From the NCBI RefSeq assembly GCF_030680185.1, contig NZ_JAUXVZ010000053.1, positions 1 to 64,000 of the forward strand: a stretch of 64,000 nucleotides of DNA, in the 5' to 3' direction. Positions 43,136 through 51,993 of the stretch are shown here, in pieces (the stretch's first letter is position 1; every line of letters begins with the position of its first letter). The stretch is from Phenylobacterium sp. (GTDB lineage Bacteria > Pseudomonadota > Alphaproteobacteria > Caulobacterales > Caulobacteraceae). Below the pieces are notes generated by a model. The model was given only the letters and a program-made list of their open reading frames with translations. It made no database searches and had not been told where the DNA came from. Made by a program: the position numbers and the translations under genes.

Positions 43136-43473
43136 CGCCGCAGGCCCTGGAGGCCGCGGCCCTCTCCCTGCCAGCGGCGACGCTGAGCGTGCAGTGGGGC
43201 GCCGAACGGGTGTTCAAGGTCGGCGGGCGGATGTTCGCCGTGGCCAGTCCCGACGGCGGCCTGTCGTTCAAGGCCACCGACATCGCCTATGAGGCCCTGA
43301 TCGAAAGCGGCGCGGCCCGGCCGGCCCCCTACCTCGCCCGGGCGCGATGGGTGCGCTTCGACGACCTGACCGCGCTCGACACAGACGAGGTCACGGCCTG
43401 GCTGGCCACGGCCCACGCCCTGGTGAGCGCCAAGCTGACCCGCGCACAGCGCCGCGAGCTTGGCCTCGCCTGA
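43132..43473 (+). CDS. MmcQ/YjbR family DNA-binding-like protein
   Basis: A 113-residue protein with GTG start overlapping the msrA stop (GTGA). The family fold is seen in [58 protein letters not shown] and [20 protein letters not shown]. MmcQ/YjbR proteins have a CyaY-like or double-wing fold and were suggested to bind DNA, but the role is unknown. Coupling to msrA implies co-expression. Confidence 0.8.
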   Translation: MTPQALEAAALSLPAATLSVQWGAERVFKVGGRMFAVASPDGGLSFKATDIAYEALIESGAARPAPYLARARWVRFDDLTALDTDEVTAWLATAHALVSAKLTRAQRRELGLA

Positions 43474-43562
43474 GCCTGGCGCTGGCATTCCCCTTGGGAG
43501 TTCGGGCGCGCCTTTCTACAAAGGGTCAGATTCGCTCAACGACTCCTGGGTGGTGGCTGGCC

Positions 43563-44024
43563 GTGCCTGAGCTTAGAGACCCCGTCCCGTGGACGCCGCC
43601 TTGGCCCTCTTGGCTGAACCTGTCGTGGCTGGGGGGGCTTGAGCCCTGGGTGCGGCTGCTGACCCGGCTGGTGGTTGGCGCCTATCTGCTGGCGAGCGTC
43701 TGGGATGCGGTCACGACGCCCGCCATCCTGGCGGCCCTCACCGAGACGGTGGCCGCGCAGGGAGCGCCTGCGGCCGGCTTCGCCGTGCGGGTCGCCGTCT
43801 ACGCGCAGATCGCATGCGGCCTGGCCTTTATCGTCGGCATGGTGACCCGCTGGGCTGGACTGGTCTGCGCTGTCCTGTTCGGCGTCACCGCGGCGTCTGT
43901 CTATGGCGCCGCCGGGCTGGAGGCCGCCATGCCCGCAGTCCTGCTGGTCCTGATCGGCCTGGACATGCTGGTGCGGGGGCCAGGCCCGCTCAACCTGCGC
44001 ACCCTGCTGGTCAAGGCTCGCTGA
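43563..44024 (+). CDS. DoxX-family membrane protein
   Basis: About 153 residues with four TM helices: WVRLLTRLVVGAYLLASVWD, VRVAVYAQIACGLAFIVGM, WAGLVCAVLFGVTAASVYGA and PAVLLVLIGLDMLVRG. The spacing and the G-x-A-x-V-x-x-D first helix fit the DoxX/DoxD-like family, linked to quinone or thiol redox at the membrane. The start is uncertain: GTG 43563 is chosen since the frame before it is not hydrophobic and no ribosome site is clear. Confidence 0.6.
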   Translation: MPELRDPVPWTPPWPSWLNLSWLGGLEPWVRLLTRLVVGAYLLASVWDAVTTPAILAALTETVAAQGAPAAGFAVRVAVYAQIACGLAFIVGMVTRWAGLVCAVLFGVTAASVYGAAGLEAAMPAVLLVLIGLDMLVRGPGPLNLRTLLVKAR

Positions 44025-44030
44025 CAGCGC

Positions 44031-44783
44031 TCAGGCCGAGGGCGTGTCCTCGACGGCCTTGGTGGAACCGCCGCTCGGGGTCGGCGCGGTTTCCAGCAAC
44101 GTGCGGATATCGGCGATGGCGTGGGCGGCGGCCGAGCTGCGCTGGCGCCAGATCAGCAGGGCCACGGCGCTGAGGGTCGCGATGATGAAGGCCGTCGAGC
44201 CGAAGATCCAGCTGGCCGCGGCCAGGGCGAAATAATAGCCGCGGACCCCGGCGTTGAACGCCGATAGCGCCGGGTTCAGCAGCCGCCCCGCCGCCGAGCC
44301 ATAGACGCCGGCCAGCCCCACCGCCTCATCCGGCGCCGCCCCGATCACCGCGATGGTGTAGTTGAGCTGGCGGATCGCCCAGATGAAGTCCAGCAGCCCC
44401 CGGGCCAGGGTGACCAGCACCAGCGCCACCTGCACCTCGAACAGCAGGCGGGTCGAGGTTTCGATGACCATCAGGCTGGACGCGCTGCGGAAGGCCGACT
44501 CGCCGCCAAACAGCACCCCGGACGCGCCAGCGATCAGGATCAGGTTGGATGAGGCGAAGAAGGAGGCCGAGTTGATCGTGTGTCCAAGCAGTTGGCTGTC
44601 CATCAGCCGGCTCTCGCGCCGGGCCATGTTGCCCATCCACGCCGATCGGATCACCGCCATGTCGAGATTGATCATGTGGCGACGGCCCAGCGCCGCCTTG
44701 ACCAGCGGCTCATAGGCCAGCCAGGCGACCGCGAAGATCGCGAGCGCCACGGTGTCCAGGGTGGAGAGCTGCAGGCCAAACAT
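44031..44783 (-). CDS. DUF599 family membrane protein
   Basis: A 250-residue inner-membrane protein. TM1 TLDTVALAIFAVAWLAYEPL is followed by the DUF599 core MINLDMAVIRSAWMGNMARR and ESRLMDSQLLGHTINSASFF, then helices around 70-95, 110-135 and 180-215, and a polar C-terminal tail. The function of the family is unknown. It lies 13 bp after the end of the MFS gene, same strand, and converges with the DoxX gene. Confidence 0.85.
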   Translation of the reverse strand: MFGLQLSTLDTVALAIFAVAWLAYEPLVKAALGRRHMINLDMAVIRSAWMGNMARRESRLMDSQLLGHTINSASFFASSNLILIAGASGVLFGGESAFRSASSLMVIETSTRLLFEVQVALVLVTLARGLLDFIWAIRQLNYTIAVIGAAPDEAVGLAGVYGSAAGRLLNPALSAFNAGVRGYYFALAAASWIFGSTAFIIATLSAVALLIWRQRSSAAAHAIADIRTLLETAPTPSGGSTKAVEDTPSA

Positions 44784-44796
44784 CGGCGGGTTGTCC

Positions 44797-46131
44797 CTAG
44801 TCCTCCAGAATGCGGCTGTGACGGCGGCTGTCGCGCAGCAGCAGCGAGGTGATCAGCGCCACCCCCATGATCGCCGACACGTAGATATAGAAGGCGCTTT
44901 CTACCCCTTGCCCCTTGAAGCCCAGGGCCACCGCTTCAGCCGTGCCGCCGAATACGGCGTTGGCCATGGCGTAGGGCAGCGCCACCCCGAGCGCCCGCAC
45001 ATGGGCGGGGAAGAGCTCGGCCTTGGTCACGGCGCTGACCGAGGTGTAGCCGGCGATGATCACGATCAGCACCACCATCAGGGCGAAGGCGATCAGCGGC
45101 TCGGTGACCCCGGCCATGGTGGTCATGATCGGATAGGTCAGCAGCATCCCGGCCCCGAAGGTGAAAGCCAGGTTGGTGCGCCGCCCCCACTTGTCCGACA
45201 GCCAGCCAAACAGGGGCAGGATGAACAGATAGACCACCAGGGCGGCGGCCGTGATGTTGGTCGCCGTCTCCTTGCTGAAGCCCGTGGTGTTGACCAGGAA
45301 CTTCTGCATGTAGGTCGTATAGGCATAGAAGGCGAGCGACCCGCCGGCCGTCAGCAGGAAGATGGCCGTGGTCTCCCACGGGTGGTGGGTGAACAGCATC
45401 ATGGTCCGCGCCCGCTCGGCGCCGGACGCCTGGGCGTTCTTGAACGAGGCGCTCTCCTCCAGGCCCCGGCGAATCCAGAACACCACCACCGCCAGCAGGG
45501 CGCCGATGACGAAGGGGATACGCCAGCCCCAGGACTCCAGCGCCTCGGTCGGCATGATCCGCTGCAGGAGCATCAGTATGCCCAAGGCCAGCAGCTGACC
45601 GGAAATCAGGGTGACGAACTGGAAGCTGGACCAGAAGCCTCGGCGCTGCTTGCCGGCCATTTCCGAGAGATAGGTGGCGCTGGCGCCGTATTCGCCGCCC
45701 ACAGACAGGCCTTGCAGCAGACGGGCGAACAGCAGGATCGCAGGCGCCGCCACGCCGATCATCTCGTAATCCGGGATGATGGCGATCACCAGCGAGCCCG
45801 CGCACATCATGGCGACGGCCAGGGTCAGCGCCGCCTTGCGCCCGGCCCGATCGGCATAGAGGCCCATCAGCCACGCCCCGACTGGACGCGCCAGGAAGCC
45901 GATGGCGAAGACCGCCGCGGCCTGCAGAAGCTGCGAGGTGGGATCGCCCGAAGGGAAGAAATGCGGCGCGAAATAGAGGGCGAAGGACGAATAGGCGAAC
46001 CAGTCGTACCATTCGACGAGGTTGCCCGCCGATCCGCCGGCGATGGCCTTGAATCGCTGGATGGGGGTGAGGCCAGGAACCAGAAGTCCGGGCGGCGCCT
46101 GTGAGTCTGCGCCTGTTTCCGTCGCCGTCAT
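44797..46131 (-). CDS. MFS transporter, metabolite:H+ symporter (MHS/KgtP-like)
   Basis: A 444-residue carrier with 12 TM helices. Family marks: SAGNLVEWYDWFAYSSFALY in TM1, FAIGFLARPVGAWLMGLYAD with GRKAAL in the 2-3 loop, and LFARLLQGLSVGGEYGASAT in TM4-5. Members move alpha-ketoglutarate, citrate, proline/betaine or shikimate with protons. The substrate here is not predictable. Followed by the DUF599 gene in the same direction. Confidence 0.88.
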   Translation of the reverse strand: MTATETGADSQAPPGLLVPGLTPIQRFKAIAGGSAGNLVEWYDWFAYSSFALYFAPHFFPSGDPTSQLLQAAAVFAIGFLARPVGAWLMGLYADRAGRKAALTLAVAMMCAGSLVIAIIPDYEMIGVAAPAILLFARLLQGLSVGGEYGASATYLSEMAGKQRRGFWSSFQFVTLISGQLLALGILMLLQRIMPTEALESWGWRIPFVIGALLAVVVFWIRRGLEESASFKNAQASGAERARTMMLFTHHPWETTAIFLLTAGGSLAFYAYTTYMQKFLVNTTGFSKETATNITAAALVVYLFILPLFGWLSDKWGRRTNLAFTFGAGMLLTYPIMTTMAGVTEPLIAFALMVVLIVIIAGYTSVSAVTKAELFPAHVRALGVALPYAMANAVFGGTAEAVALGFKGQGVESAFYIYVSAIMGVALITSLLLRDSRRHSRILED

Positions 46132-46238
46132 GTCCGCCGCCCCCCGGTGCGTCTTATCGTTCGCGCGATGCTAGGGAGGTCCGCACGCCAGCGGAAGCCC
46201 TCAATCGAGCCTCCGCCAGCGGCGATATGGAGCGCGGG

Positions 46239-46397
46239 CTAGATTCGACCCATCAGAACCAGGATCAGCACGATCACCAGGATCAGGCCGAGGCCGCCCG
46301 ACGGGAAGTAGCCCCAGCTGCGGCTGTGGCCCCAGGTGGGCAGGGCGCCGATCAGCGCCAGAATGAGGATGATCAGAAGGATTGTGCCAAGCGACAT
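46239..46397 (-). CDS. DUF3309 small membrane protein
   Basis: A 52-residue protein with two TM helices: MSLGTILLIILILALIGALP, then the family signature TWGHSRSWGYFPSGG, then LGLILVIVLILVLMGRI. DUF3309 proteins are short, widespread in alphaproteobacteria, and of unknown function, perhaps envelope stress or salt response. ATG 46397 follows GGGAGAGCAACC. Confidence 0.85.
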   Translation of the reverse strand: MSLGTILLIILILALIGALPTWGHSRSWGYFPSGGLGLILVIVLILVLMGRI

Positions 46398-46523
46398 GGT
46401 TGCTCTCCCAAGGCGCGAACCCCGTGGTCCGCCCAGCCTTGACCACAGAACGAGCTCTAAAGGCGCAGGTTCCGGCGGCGGACCTTCTGGGGCGCCCAGG
46501 GAGGGCGGGCGCCGGGCTTCTGC

Positions 46524-46931
46524 CTAGTCTGCAGCGTCGGCGCTATGGAGGTGGGCGTCGGCCTCCTTCACCCCCAGCGCATAGAGTCCCCCGATGAAGG
46601 CGCCCTTGATCCGGGGCAGCAGCAGAAGGGTGAGACCCGCCAGGGGCAGAAGGGTCGCGGGGATCACCACCCAGAGCGGCGCCTGCCAGATGAAGGGGAA
46701 CAAGAGGATCGGGGCCACGATCAGATGGCCCACGATCAGGATGGTGAAATAGGCCGGCCCATCGTCGGCCGGATACTGGGCCAGGTCATGGCCGCAGGCC
46801 GTGCAGGCGGGCTCGACCTTCAGATAGCGCCAGAAGAGGAGGCCATCGCCACAGGCGGGACAGCGGCCCTTCAGGCCACGCTTCAGGGCGGTGATGAAGC
46901 TGGGACGCGGGGCCTGGGTCATGAGCTCCAT
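46524..46931 (-). CDS. DUF983 family membrane protein with zinc ribbon
   Basis: A 135-residue protein. The N-terminal zinc-ribbon-like part has CPACGDGLLFWRYLKVEPAC, then TACG: two C-x2-C pairs. Two TM helices follow (FTILIVGHLIVAPILLFPFI; PLWVVIPATLLPLAGLTLLL). It closely follows the DUF983 pattern linked in other alphaproteobacteria to cytochrome oxidase assembly loci, but no cox genes are here. ATG 46931 follows GGAGGG; ATG 46922 after GGAG is an alternative. Confidence 0.82.
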   Translation of the reverse strand: MELMTQAPRPSFITALKRGLKGRCPACGDGLLFWRYLKVEPACTACGHDLAQYPADDGPAYFTILIVGHLIVAPILLFPFIWQAPLWVVIPATLLPLAGLTLLLLPRIKGAFIGGLYALGVKEADAHLHSADAAD

Positions 46932-47010
46932 ATGAGCCCTCCGCCAGCCCAGGGAAAGAGCGGCGCGCCGTCGCACGGAATTGAGCCGCGCCGCGCGCGC
47001 CGGCTTACCT

Positions 47011-47148
47011 CTAGCGCTTGATGTCTTCGGCCGTGCTCTTCACCGCCGAGCCTGCGGCTTCCATGTCGCGGCCGACGCCGGCCACGGTGTTGCAGGCCGA
47101 CACCATCAGGGTGGCCGCCGCGGCGGCCAGGATCAGCACCTTGCGCAT
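47011..47148 (-). CDS. Entericidin-like small lipoprotein
   Basis: A 45-residue lipoprotein: MRKVLILAAAAATLMVSACN with lipobox VSAC (Cys19), then TVAGVGRDMEAAGSAVKSTA-EDIKR. This is the entericidin A/B family, an envelope lipoprotein pair known from stationary phase in enterobacteria; single copies without a partner, as here, are common in alphaproteobacteria. No second copy is seen nearby. Confidence 0.85.
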   Translation of the reverse strand: MRKVLILAAAAATLMVSACNTVAGVGRDMEAAGSAVKSTAEDIKR

Positions 47149-47243
47149 CAGATTCAGGTCTCCGGAGCGCTGGACCCCCTGGCCCAGCTTGCGACGCGAT
47201 CTAAGCGACGCCGCAGGCCGGGATCAATGGAAATGGGGCAGGC

Positions 47244-47429
47244 TCAGCCCGCGCTGTCGTCCTGCACCTCGGCGTCAGGGGCGTTCTTCTTGATCGACTC
47301 GATCATGTTCTTGGCGCTCGCCTTGGACGCATAGCCCTCGGACGAGAACATGACCTCGCCGTTGGAGGCGCGGAAGCGCACGCGGAACTCGCCCGCCTTG
47401 TCCTTGAAGATCTCGAATTTGTAGGCCAT
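47244..47429 (-). CDS. YegP/DUF1508 family protein
   Basis: A 61-residue single-repeat DUF1508 protein: MAYKFEIFKDKAGEFRVRFR, ASNGEVMFSSEGYASKASAK, NMIESIKKNAPDAEV. The beta-beta-beta-alpha fold occurs singly or in tandem and is of unknown function, perhaps binding host or nucleic-acid ligands. ATG 47429 has GGGAGGGCG before it. Confidence 0.88.
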   Translation of the reverse strand: MAYKFEIFKDKAGEFRVRFRASNGEVMFSSEGYASKASAKNMIESIKKNAPDAEVQDDSAG

Positions 47430-47591
47430 CGCGCCCTCCCAGGATGGAATTGTCGGAAACCCGACTTTGCCCGCTTGGCCCGCGCCGGACAACCGCTTGG
47501 CCCAGATCCCCGGCGCGAGCATGCTGGCGCCAAGGGGCCGTCGCTGGGGCGCGGCAGGCCCTAAGGATCGCGGCCCCACCGGAAGGAAACC

Positions 47592-48485
47592 ATGGTCGAT
47601 CTGACCCATCTGCCGGCCGATGCGCCCACGGACGCCATCGCCACAGTCCTCGACCGCGACGGCGCGCTCATTCTCGACAACGCCATGGCGCCGGACATGC
47701 TGACCACGCTCAGGGCCGAGCTTGCGCCCTTTGTCGAGGCCACGCCCGTTGGCGGGGACGGATTCACCGGCGTGCGCACCACCCGCACCGGCGCCCTGGT
47801 GGCCCGCGCCCCGGCCTGCCGCCCCCTGGTGACGCACCCGCAGATCCAGGCGCTGTGCGCCCATCTGCTTAAGCCCAACTGTGAGCGCTGGCGTCTGCAC
47901 CTCACCCAGCTCATCCGCATCATGGAGGGCCAGGGCGCCCAGCCGATCCACCGCGACCGCTGGGCCTGGGGCGCGCACCTCAAGGGGATCGAACCCCAGC
48001 TCAACACCATCTGGGCGCTGACCGACTTCACCGCCGAAAATGGCGCCACCCAGGTGGTTCCGGGCTCGCAGACCTGGCCGGACGACCGGCGGCCGCAGGG
48101 CCATGAGATCACCCGGGCCGTCATGCAGGCCGGTTCGGTGCTGGTCTATACGGGCAGCGTCTTCCATGGCGGCGGCGCGCATCTGGGCGGCGAGGACCGC
48201 TGGGGGCTTAACATCACCTACGCGCTCGGCTGGCTACGGCAGGAGGAGAACCAGTACCTGTCCTGTCCGCCGGAGATCGCCCGCACCCTGCCCCAGGATC
48301 TCCAGGACCTGCTGGGCTATGCGCTGGGCGGCTACGCCCTGGGCTATTACACCCCGCCGCTGCCGCCGGGCGAGGGGCCGGAAATGGTCCCGCCCAGCTA
48401 CGCCCTGCGCGGCGAAGGCGAGGCGGCCGCCTTCGGGACGGCGGAGGATCTGGCGGCCATCGGCGCGCAGGTGCGGGGTAGCTAG
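47592..48485 (+). CDS. Phytanoyl-CoA dioxygenase (PhyH) family oxygenase
   Basis: A 297-residue Fe(II)/2-oxoglutarate oxygenase after GGAAGGAAACC. The iron triad is His120 and Asp122 (PIHRDRWAW) plus His192 (GSVFHGGGAH). The N-terminal helix DAIATVLDRDGALILDNAMA starts the double-stranded beta-helix fold. The final ~60 residues (DLLGYALGGYALGYYTPPLP) suit a lid or dimer surface. PhyH enzymes hydroxylate small molecules in metabolite synthesis or breakdown; the substrate is unknown. Confidence 0.85.
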   Translation: MVDLTHLPADAPTDAIATVLDRDGALILDNAMAPDMLTTLRAELAPFVEATPVGGDGFTGVRTTRTGALVARAPACRPLVTHPQIQALCAHLLKPNCERWRLHLTQLIRIMEGQGAQPIHRDRWAWGAHLKGIEPQLNTIWALTDFTAENGATQVVPGSQTWPDDRRPQGHEITRAVMQAGSVLVYTGSVFHGGGAHLGGEDRWGLNITYALGWLRQEENQYLSCPPEIARTLPQDLQDLLGYALGGYALGYYTPPLPPGEGPEMVPPSYALRGEGEAAAFGTAEDLAAIGAQVRGS

Positions 48486-48550
48486 GGAACGAGGGCGTTT
48501 CGGCTTCGTTCGGCAAGGGACAACAGCCCCAAACCCGAAGGAGCCCCGCC

Positions 48551-49039
48551 ATGGCGGACCTCGCCGAACTCGAAGCCAAGTTCTGGAAAGCCCTCAAGTC
48601 CGATCGCACCCTCATGCTCGGCCTGACCGACGTCGAAGAGGGCCACAGCCAGCCGATGACCGCCCAGATCGAGGGCGACCGGGGCGGTCCCATCTGGATC
48701 TTCAGCGCCAAGGGCGTGGATCTGGTGCAGGCCACAGGGACTGGCCATCGGGCCATGGCCCACTTCGCATCCAAGGACCATGAGCTGTTCGCGACCGTCC
48801 ACGGCCGGCTGATCCCCGACAATGACCGCGACACCATCGAGCGCCTGTGGAACCCCTTCGTCGCCGCCTGGTACGAGGGCGGCAAGGACGATCCGAAGCT
48901 GCAACTGCTGCGGTTCGAGCCGGAGCGCGCGCAGATCTGGCTGAACGAACACAGCCTGTTCGCTGGCATCAAGGTCATGCTGGGCCGTGATCCCAAGCAG
49001 GACTACGCCGACAAGGTCGGGGAAGTCCGACTGAGCTAG
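48551..49039 (+). CDS. Pyridoxamine 5'-phosphate oxidase-like (general stress protein 26 type) protein
   Basis: A 162-residue split-barrel flavin-binding protein. Features: FWKALKSDRTLMLGLTDV, HSQPMTAQIEGDRGGPIWIF, AMAHFASKDHELFATVHGRL, and the end LFAGIKVMLGRDPKQDYADK, all typical of the Pyridox_ox_2/GSP26 group that binds FMN or F420 as a dimer. The catalytic role is not established; a stress role is known for Bacillus YdaG-like members. ATG 48551 follows AAGGAGCCCCGCC. Confidence 0.85.
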   Translation: MADLAELEAKFWKALKSDRTLMLGLTDVEEGHSQPMTAQIEGDRGGPIWIFSAKGVDLVQATGTGHRAMAHFASKDHELFATVHGRLIPDNDRDTIERLWNPFVAAWYEGGKDDPKLQLLRFEPERAQIWLNEHSLFAGIKVMLGRDPKQDYADKVGEVRLS

Positions 49040-49069
49040 GCGGGACGACCGAAGCGGCCCCTGGCGCGT

Positions 49070-49663
49070 CTAGGGGCCGCAGTTCCACAGGCCGTTGAAG
49101 ACGCGGCTGGCGCCGTCGGCGCGCTGATAGGTGAGCGTGGCCGGGTTGGGCGGAGATTCCCCGCTGCCGATGGGCGCGCCCGTCACCTCGATGAGGACGG
49201 TCTTGCCCTGGCCGGCGAAGCTCGCGCCGCGCAACATGCCGTCAAAGCCGCCGGGCGCACCGACGCGCTCCACATAGTCGCCGACCTTGACCACGCCCTG
49301 GGCGGGGTCGGAGGACGCCACCACGCCTGTGGCGTGCAGCAGGATCTGGTCTCCCTCGCCGACAAAGGCGCAGGCCAGTTCCCCCGACAGCCCGGCCGCG
49401 TCGATCTCGGCGCTTGTCAGCCCGTTGAGCACAATGGGCGAACCATCGCCGCCCACCGTCTCGCCTGCCCCAGCGCTCGGGGGCGACGCCGGCGGCATGT
49501 TTTCCGGCGCCACAGGCGCGGTGGGGGCCGGCGCCTCTGGCGGCTGCGCCTCTCCGGCGGGATCCGAGCAGGCGGCGAGGGCCAAGGCGGCGAAAAGGGG
49601 CGCAAGGGCCACGCTGGCGTAGCGGGCCCCGCGGGCGGGGCGAGTGTTGGGAAGCTGGGTCAT
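49070..49663 (-). CDS. Hypothetical lipoprotein
   Basis: A 197-residue exported protein. Signal peptide with lipobox LAAC (Cys32), then a Pro/Ala-rich linker (QPPEAPAPTAPVAPENMPPA) of about 35 residues, then a compact domain (IVLNGLTSAEIDAAGLSGEL; ACAFVGEGDQILLHATGVVA; VKVGDYVERVGAPGGFDGML; VFNGLWNCGP). The two cysteines of the domain may form a disulfide. No family recognised; probably anchored in the outer membrane facing the periplasm. Confidence 0.6.
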   Translation of the reverse strand: MTQLPNTRPARGARYASVALAPLFAALALAACSDPAGEAQPPEAPAPTAPVAPENMPPASPPSAGAGETVGGDGSPIVLNGLTSAEIDAAGLSGELACAFVGEGDQILLHATGVVASSDPAQGVVKVGDYVERVGAPGGFDGMLRGASFAGQGKTVLIEVTGAPIGSGESPPNPATLTYQRADGASRVFNGLWNCGP

Positions 49664-49775
49664 ACCGGCAATGACGCGAGGGAATCGATCTGGTTCCCTG
49701 TTCCAGCGCCAGGACTTGACCCGCCGCGTCTGGCGCCCTCGGCTGGCGGGGCCTCACCGCCCAGGAGAAACAGCC

Positions 49776-51053
49776 ATGCCGCGCAAGCCCAACGTCATCG
49801 TCATCCTGGCCGACGATCTCGGCTACGGGGATATCGGCTGCGACGGCGGGACGCTGATCCGCACGCCGCAGCTCGACCGGATGGCCGCCGAGGGCGTGCG
49901 GCTGACCGACTTCTACGCCTCGGCCAATGTCTGCACCCCGTCACGGGCCGGCCTGCTCACCGGCGGCTACGCCATCCGCCACGGCCTGGCGCGCGAGGTG
50001 ATCCAGCCGGCTGACACCAACGGCCTACCCCCGGAAGCGCCGACCATTCCGCGCCTGCTGAAGCCCGACTACGCCACGGCTCTCATCGGCAAGTGGCACC
50101 TGGGGCACGTCTCGCCCCATTGGCCACCGCAGCGGTTCGGCTTCGACCGCTTCATGGGCCTGCCCTACAGCCACGATATGCGCCCGCTCACCCTCTATGA
50201 CGGCGAGGGGCAGACGCCGATGAGCGAGTCCAAGGCCGACTTCGCCAAGCTGACCCAGCACTTCTTCGAGGAGACCACAGCCTTCGTCGAGGCCCATCGG
50301 GAGGAGCCCTTCTTCATCCTGCTGGCCCTGACCGCGCCGCACGTGCCCCTGCGCCCCAATCCCGACGATCCGATGGGCTCCCCGGCCGGCGACTATGGCG
50401 AGGTGGTCGAGGAGGTCGACGCCCAGGTGGGCCGCCTGCTGCGCAGGCTGGAAGACCTCGGCCTGGCCGAGGACACGATGGTGGTCTTCACCTCCGACAA
50501 CGGCCCGTGGTTCGAGGGCTCCACCGGCCCCTTCCGCGACCGCAAGGGCGGGGCGGCCTGGGAGGGCGGCTATCGCGTGCCCTTCATCGCCTGGCGGCCG
50601 GGCACGATCCCCGCCGGCACGGTGTCCGACGCCCTGGCCAGCAATCTCGACCTGCTGCCGACCATCGCGGCCATGGCGGGCCTTGAGGCGCCGACCGAGG
50701 GAATCGACGGCGCCGATCTCTCAGGCGTCCTGCTGAGGGGCGAAGCCTCGCCGCACGACCAGGTGATCCTGTTCGACAACCTGCACGTGGCGGCCGTGCG
50801 TACGCCCCGCTGGAAATATGTGGTGCGGTCCTACTACCGGACCATGGACATCCCGCTGGACCAGCACCGCTACCCGCTGCTGTTCGACCTCAGCGTCGAT
50901 CCCGGCGAGACCTATTCTTTGCTATCGCGCCACCCCGACGTCGCCGAAGACATGGCCCGCCGCGTCGCCGAAGCCCGCGCCAAGTACGCTCCCTTCGCCG
51001 AGGCAAGGCCCCCGGCGAAAGCGCCGGAGAGCGCGGCGACTTGGAAGGATTGA
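49776..51053 (+). CDS. Sulfatase (arylsulfatase family)
   Basis: A 425-residue sulfatase. ATG 49776 follows CAGGAGAAA. Metal site: VIVILADDLGYGDIGCDGG (Asp13, Asp14). The C-x-P-S-R motif CTPSRAGLLTG places the formylglycine precursor at Cys53, so it is a Cys-type enzyme that requires a maturase (FGE or anSME) not seen in the window. Other marks: IGKWHLGH and VVFTSDNGPW. No signal peptide is present from this start, so it is probably cytoplasmic, unlike most arylsulfatases. It may belong to the same sulfur economy as the 16-30 kb cluster. Confidence 0.88.
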   Translation: MPRKPNVIVILADDLGYGDIGCDGGTLIRTPQLDRMAAEGVRLTDFYASANVCTPSRAGLLTGGYAIRHGLAREVIQPADTNGLPPEAPTIPRLLKPDYATALIGKWHLGHVSPHWPPQRFGFDRFMGLPYSHDMRPLTLYDGEGQTPMSESKADFAKLTQHFFEETTAFVEAHREEPFFILLALTAPHVPLRPNPDDPMGSPAGDYGEVVEEVDAQVGRLLRRLEDLGLAEDTMVVFTSDNGPWFEGSTGPFRDRKGGAAWEGGYRVPFIAWRPGTIPAGTVSDALASNLDLLPTIAAMAGLEAPTEGIDGADLSGVLLRGEASPHDQVILFDNLHVAAVRTPRWKYVVRSYYRTMDIPLDQHRYPLLFDLSVDPGETYSLLSRHPDVAEDMARRVAEARAKYAPFAEARPPAKAPESAATWKD

Positions 51054-51075
51054 AAGCGAAGCTGCTGCGCTCGGA

Positions 51076-51969
51076 TCAGAACCGGTGGGTGGCGAGACTG
51101 CGGGCGTCCTCCACCTGCGCTGCCTGATGCAGCTCGCCTGTCCGCGCTGTCTCCCGCCAGCGCCGCGCGTGTCGCAAAGCGACCTGAAGTGCCTCGTCCA
51201 TCCTGTCCAGATCAGCGATCACCAGCGATGCCTGGCCGTCCCCCGGCGCCTGGGAGATCCATCGCCCGTCTGGTCCGACCAAGCCGGCTGGCGCCGCGTC
51301 GCTGTACTGCGCCGGCACGGAGAACCCGAGCCAGAAGGCTCCGCAGGCCGCATGTCCCTGGGCCTGGATCGCGAACATCGGGTCCCGTGAAAAGGTCGAC
51401 AGCAGGACGAGGTCCGCCCCGGCCCGCGCGCACTCGACGAAGAGTTCGGGAAACTGGATTTCGATGCAAAGAAGGCAGGCGAGGCGGAAGCCGTCCACCT
51501 CGAAGACCAGTGGCCGCAGCCCGGGCGCATACCACTCCGTCACCTCCGAATAAGACAGCAGGCGCTTGTCATAGCGGCCTGCGATCTCACCCCGGTCGGA
51601 GATCACATAGAGGCTGTTGTGCGGCCGGTGTGGCGGCGTGAGCCGATGGGCGGCCCCGATGATGGTCCAGAGTGAGAGGTCCGCCGCCAGGGCGGCCGTC
51701 TCCTCCAACTCGGCCCGCAACGCCGGCCAGTCAATATCCCATCCGGTCAGCGCCTGTTTTCCCGGCCCGGAAGGGTAGCCAGACATGGCGCCTTCGGTGA
51801 ACTGGATGAGCCGTGCGCCAGCGGCGGCGGCCTCGCGCATCTGCGCGCGAATCCGGGGACCGTTCACCCGCGCGTCGAACGCCACCTCCGTCTGGGCGAT
51901 GGCGATGCGCAGGCGTCCCGACGGCGCGGACTGAGAGGCGGAGGACGTCGGGCGCGACAGGTCGGTCAT
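51076..51969 (-). CDS. Carbon-nitrogen hydrolase (nitrilase superfamily)
   Basis: A 297-residue amidase/nitrilase-fold enzyme. Triad: Glu59 (QFTEGAMSGYP), Lys135 (RYDKRLLSYSE) and Cys168 (LLCIEIQFPEL). The body (GARLIQFTEG, WTIIGAAHRL, ADLVLLSTFSRDP) is standard for the superfamily. The first ~18 residues are a Ser/Pro-rich tail. These enzymes hydrolyse amides, nitriles or carbamoyl groups; substrate unknown. It converges with the sulfatase gene. Confidence 0.87.
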   Translation of the reverse strand: MTDLSRPTSSASQSAPSGRLRIAIAQTEVAFDARVNGPRIRAQMREAAAAGARLIQFTEGAMSGYPSGPGKQALTGWDIDWPALRAELEETAALAADLSLWTIIGAAHRLTPPHRPHNSLYVISDRGEIAGRYDKRLLSYSEVTEWYAPGLRPLVFEVDGFRLACLLCIEIQFPELFVECARAGADLVLLSTFSRDPMFAIQAQGHAACGAFWLGFSVPAQYSDAAPAGLVGPDGRWISQAPGDGQASLVIADLDRMDEALQVALRHARRWRETARTGELHQAAQVEDARSLATHRF

Positions 51970-51993
51970 TCCGGTTCGCCCCCTAGAACAGGC

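Noticed and set aside
44752..46104. 450-codon frame antisense to the MHS transporter
   Set aside because: Same shadow effect; the transporter has 12 clear membrane helices.
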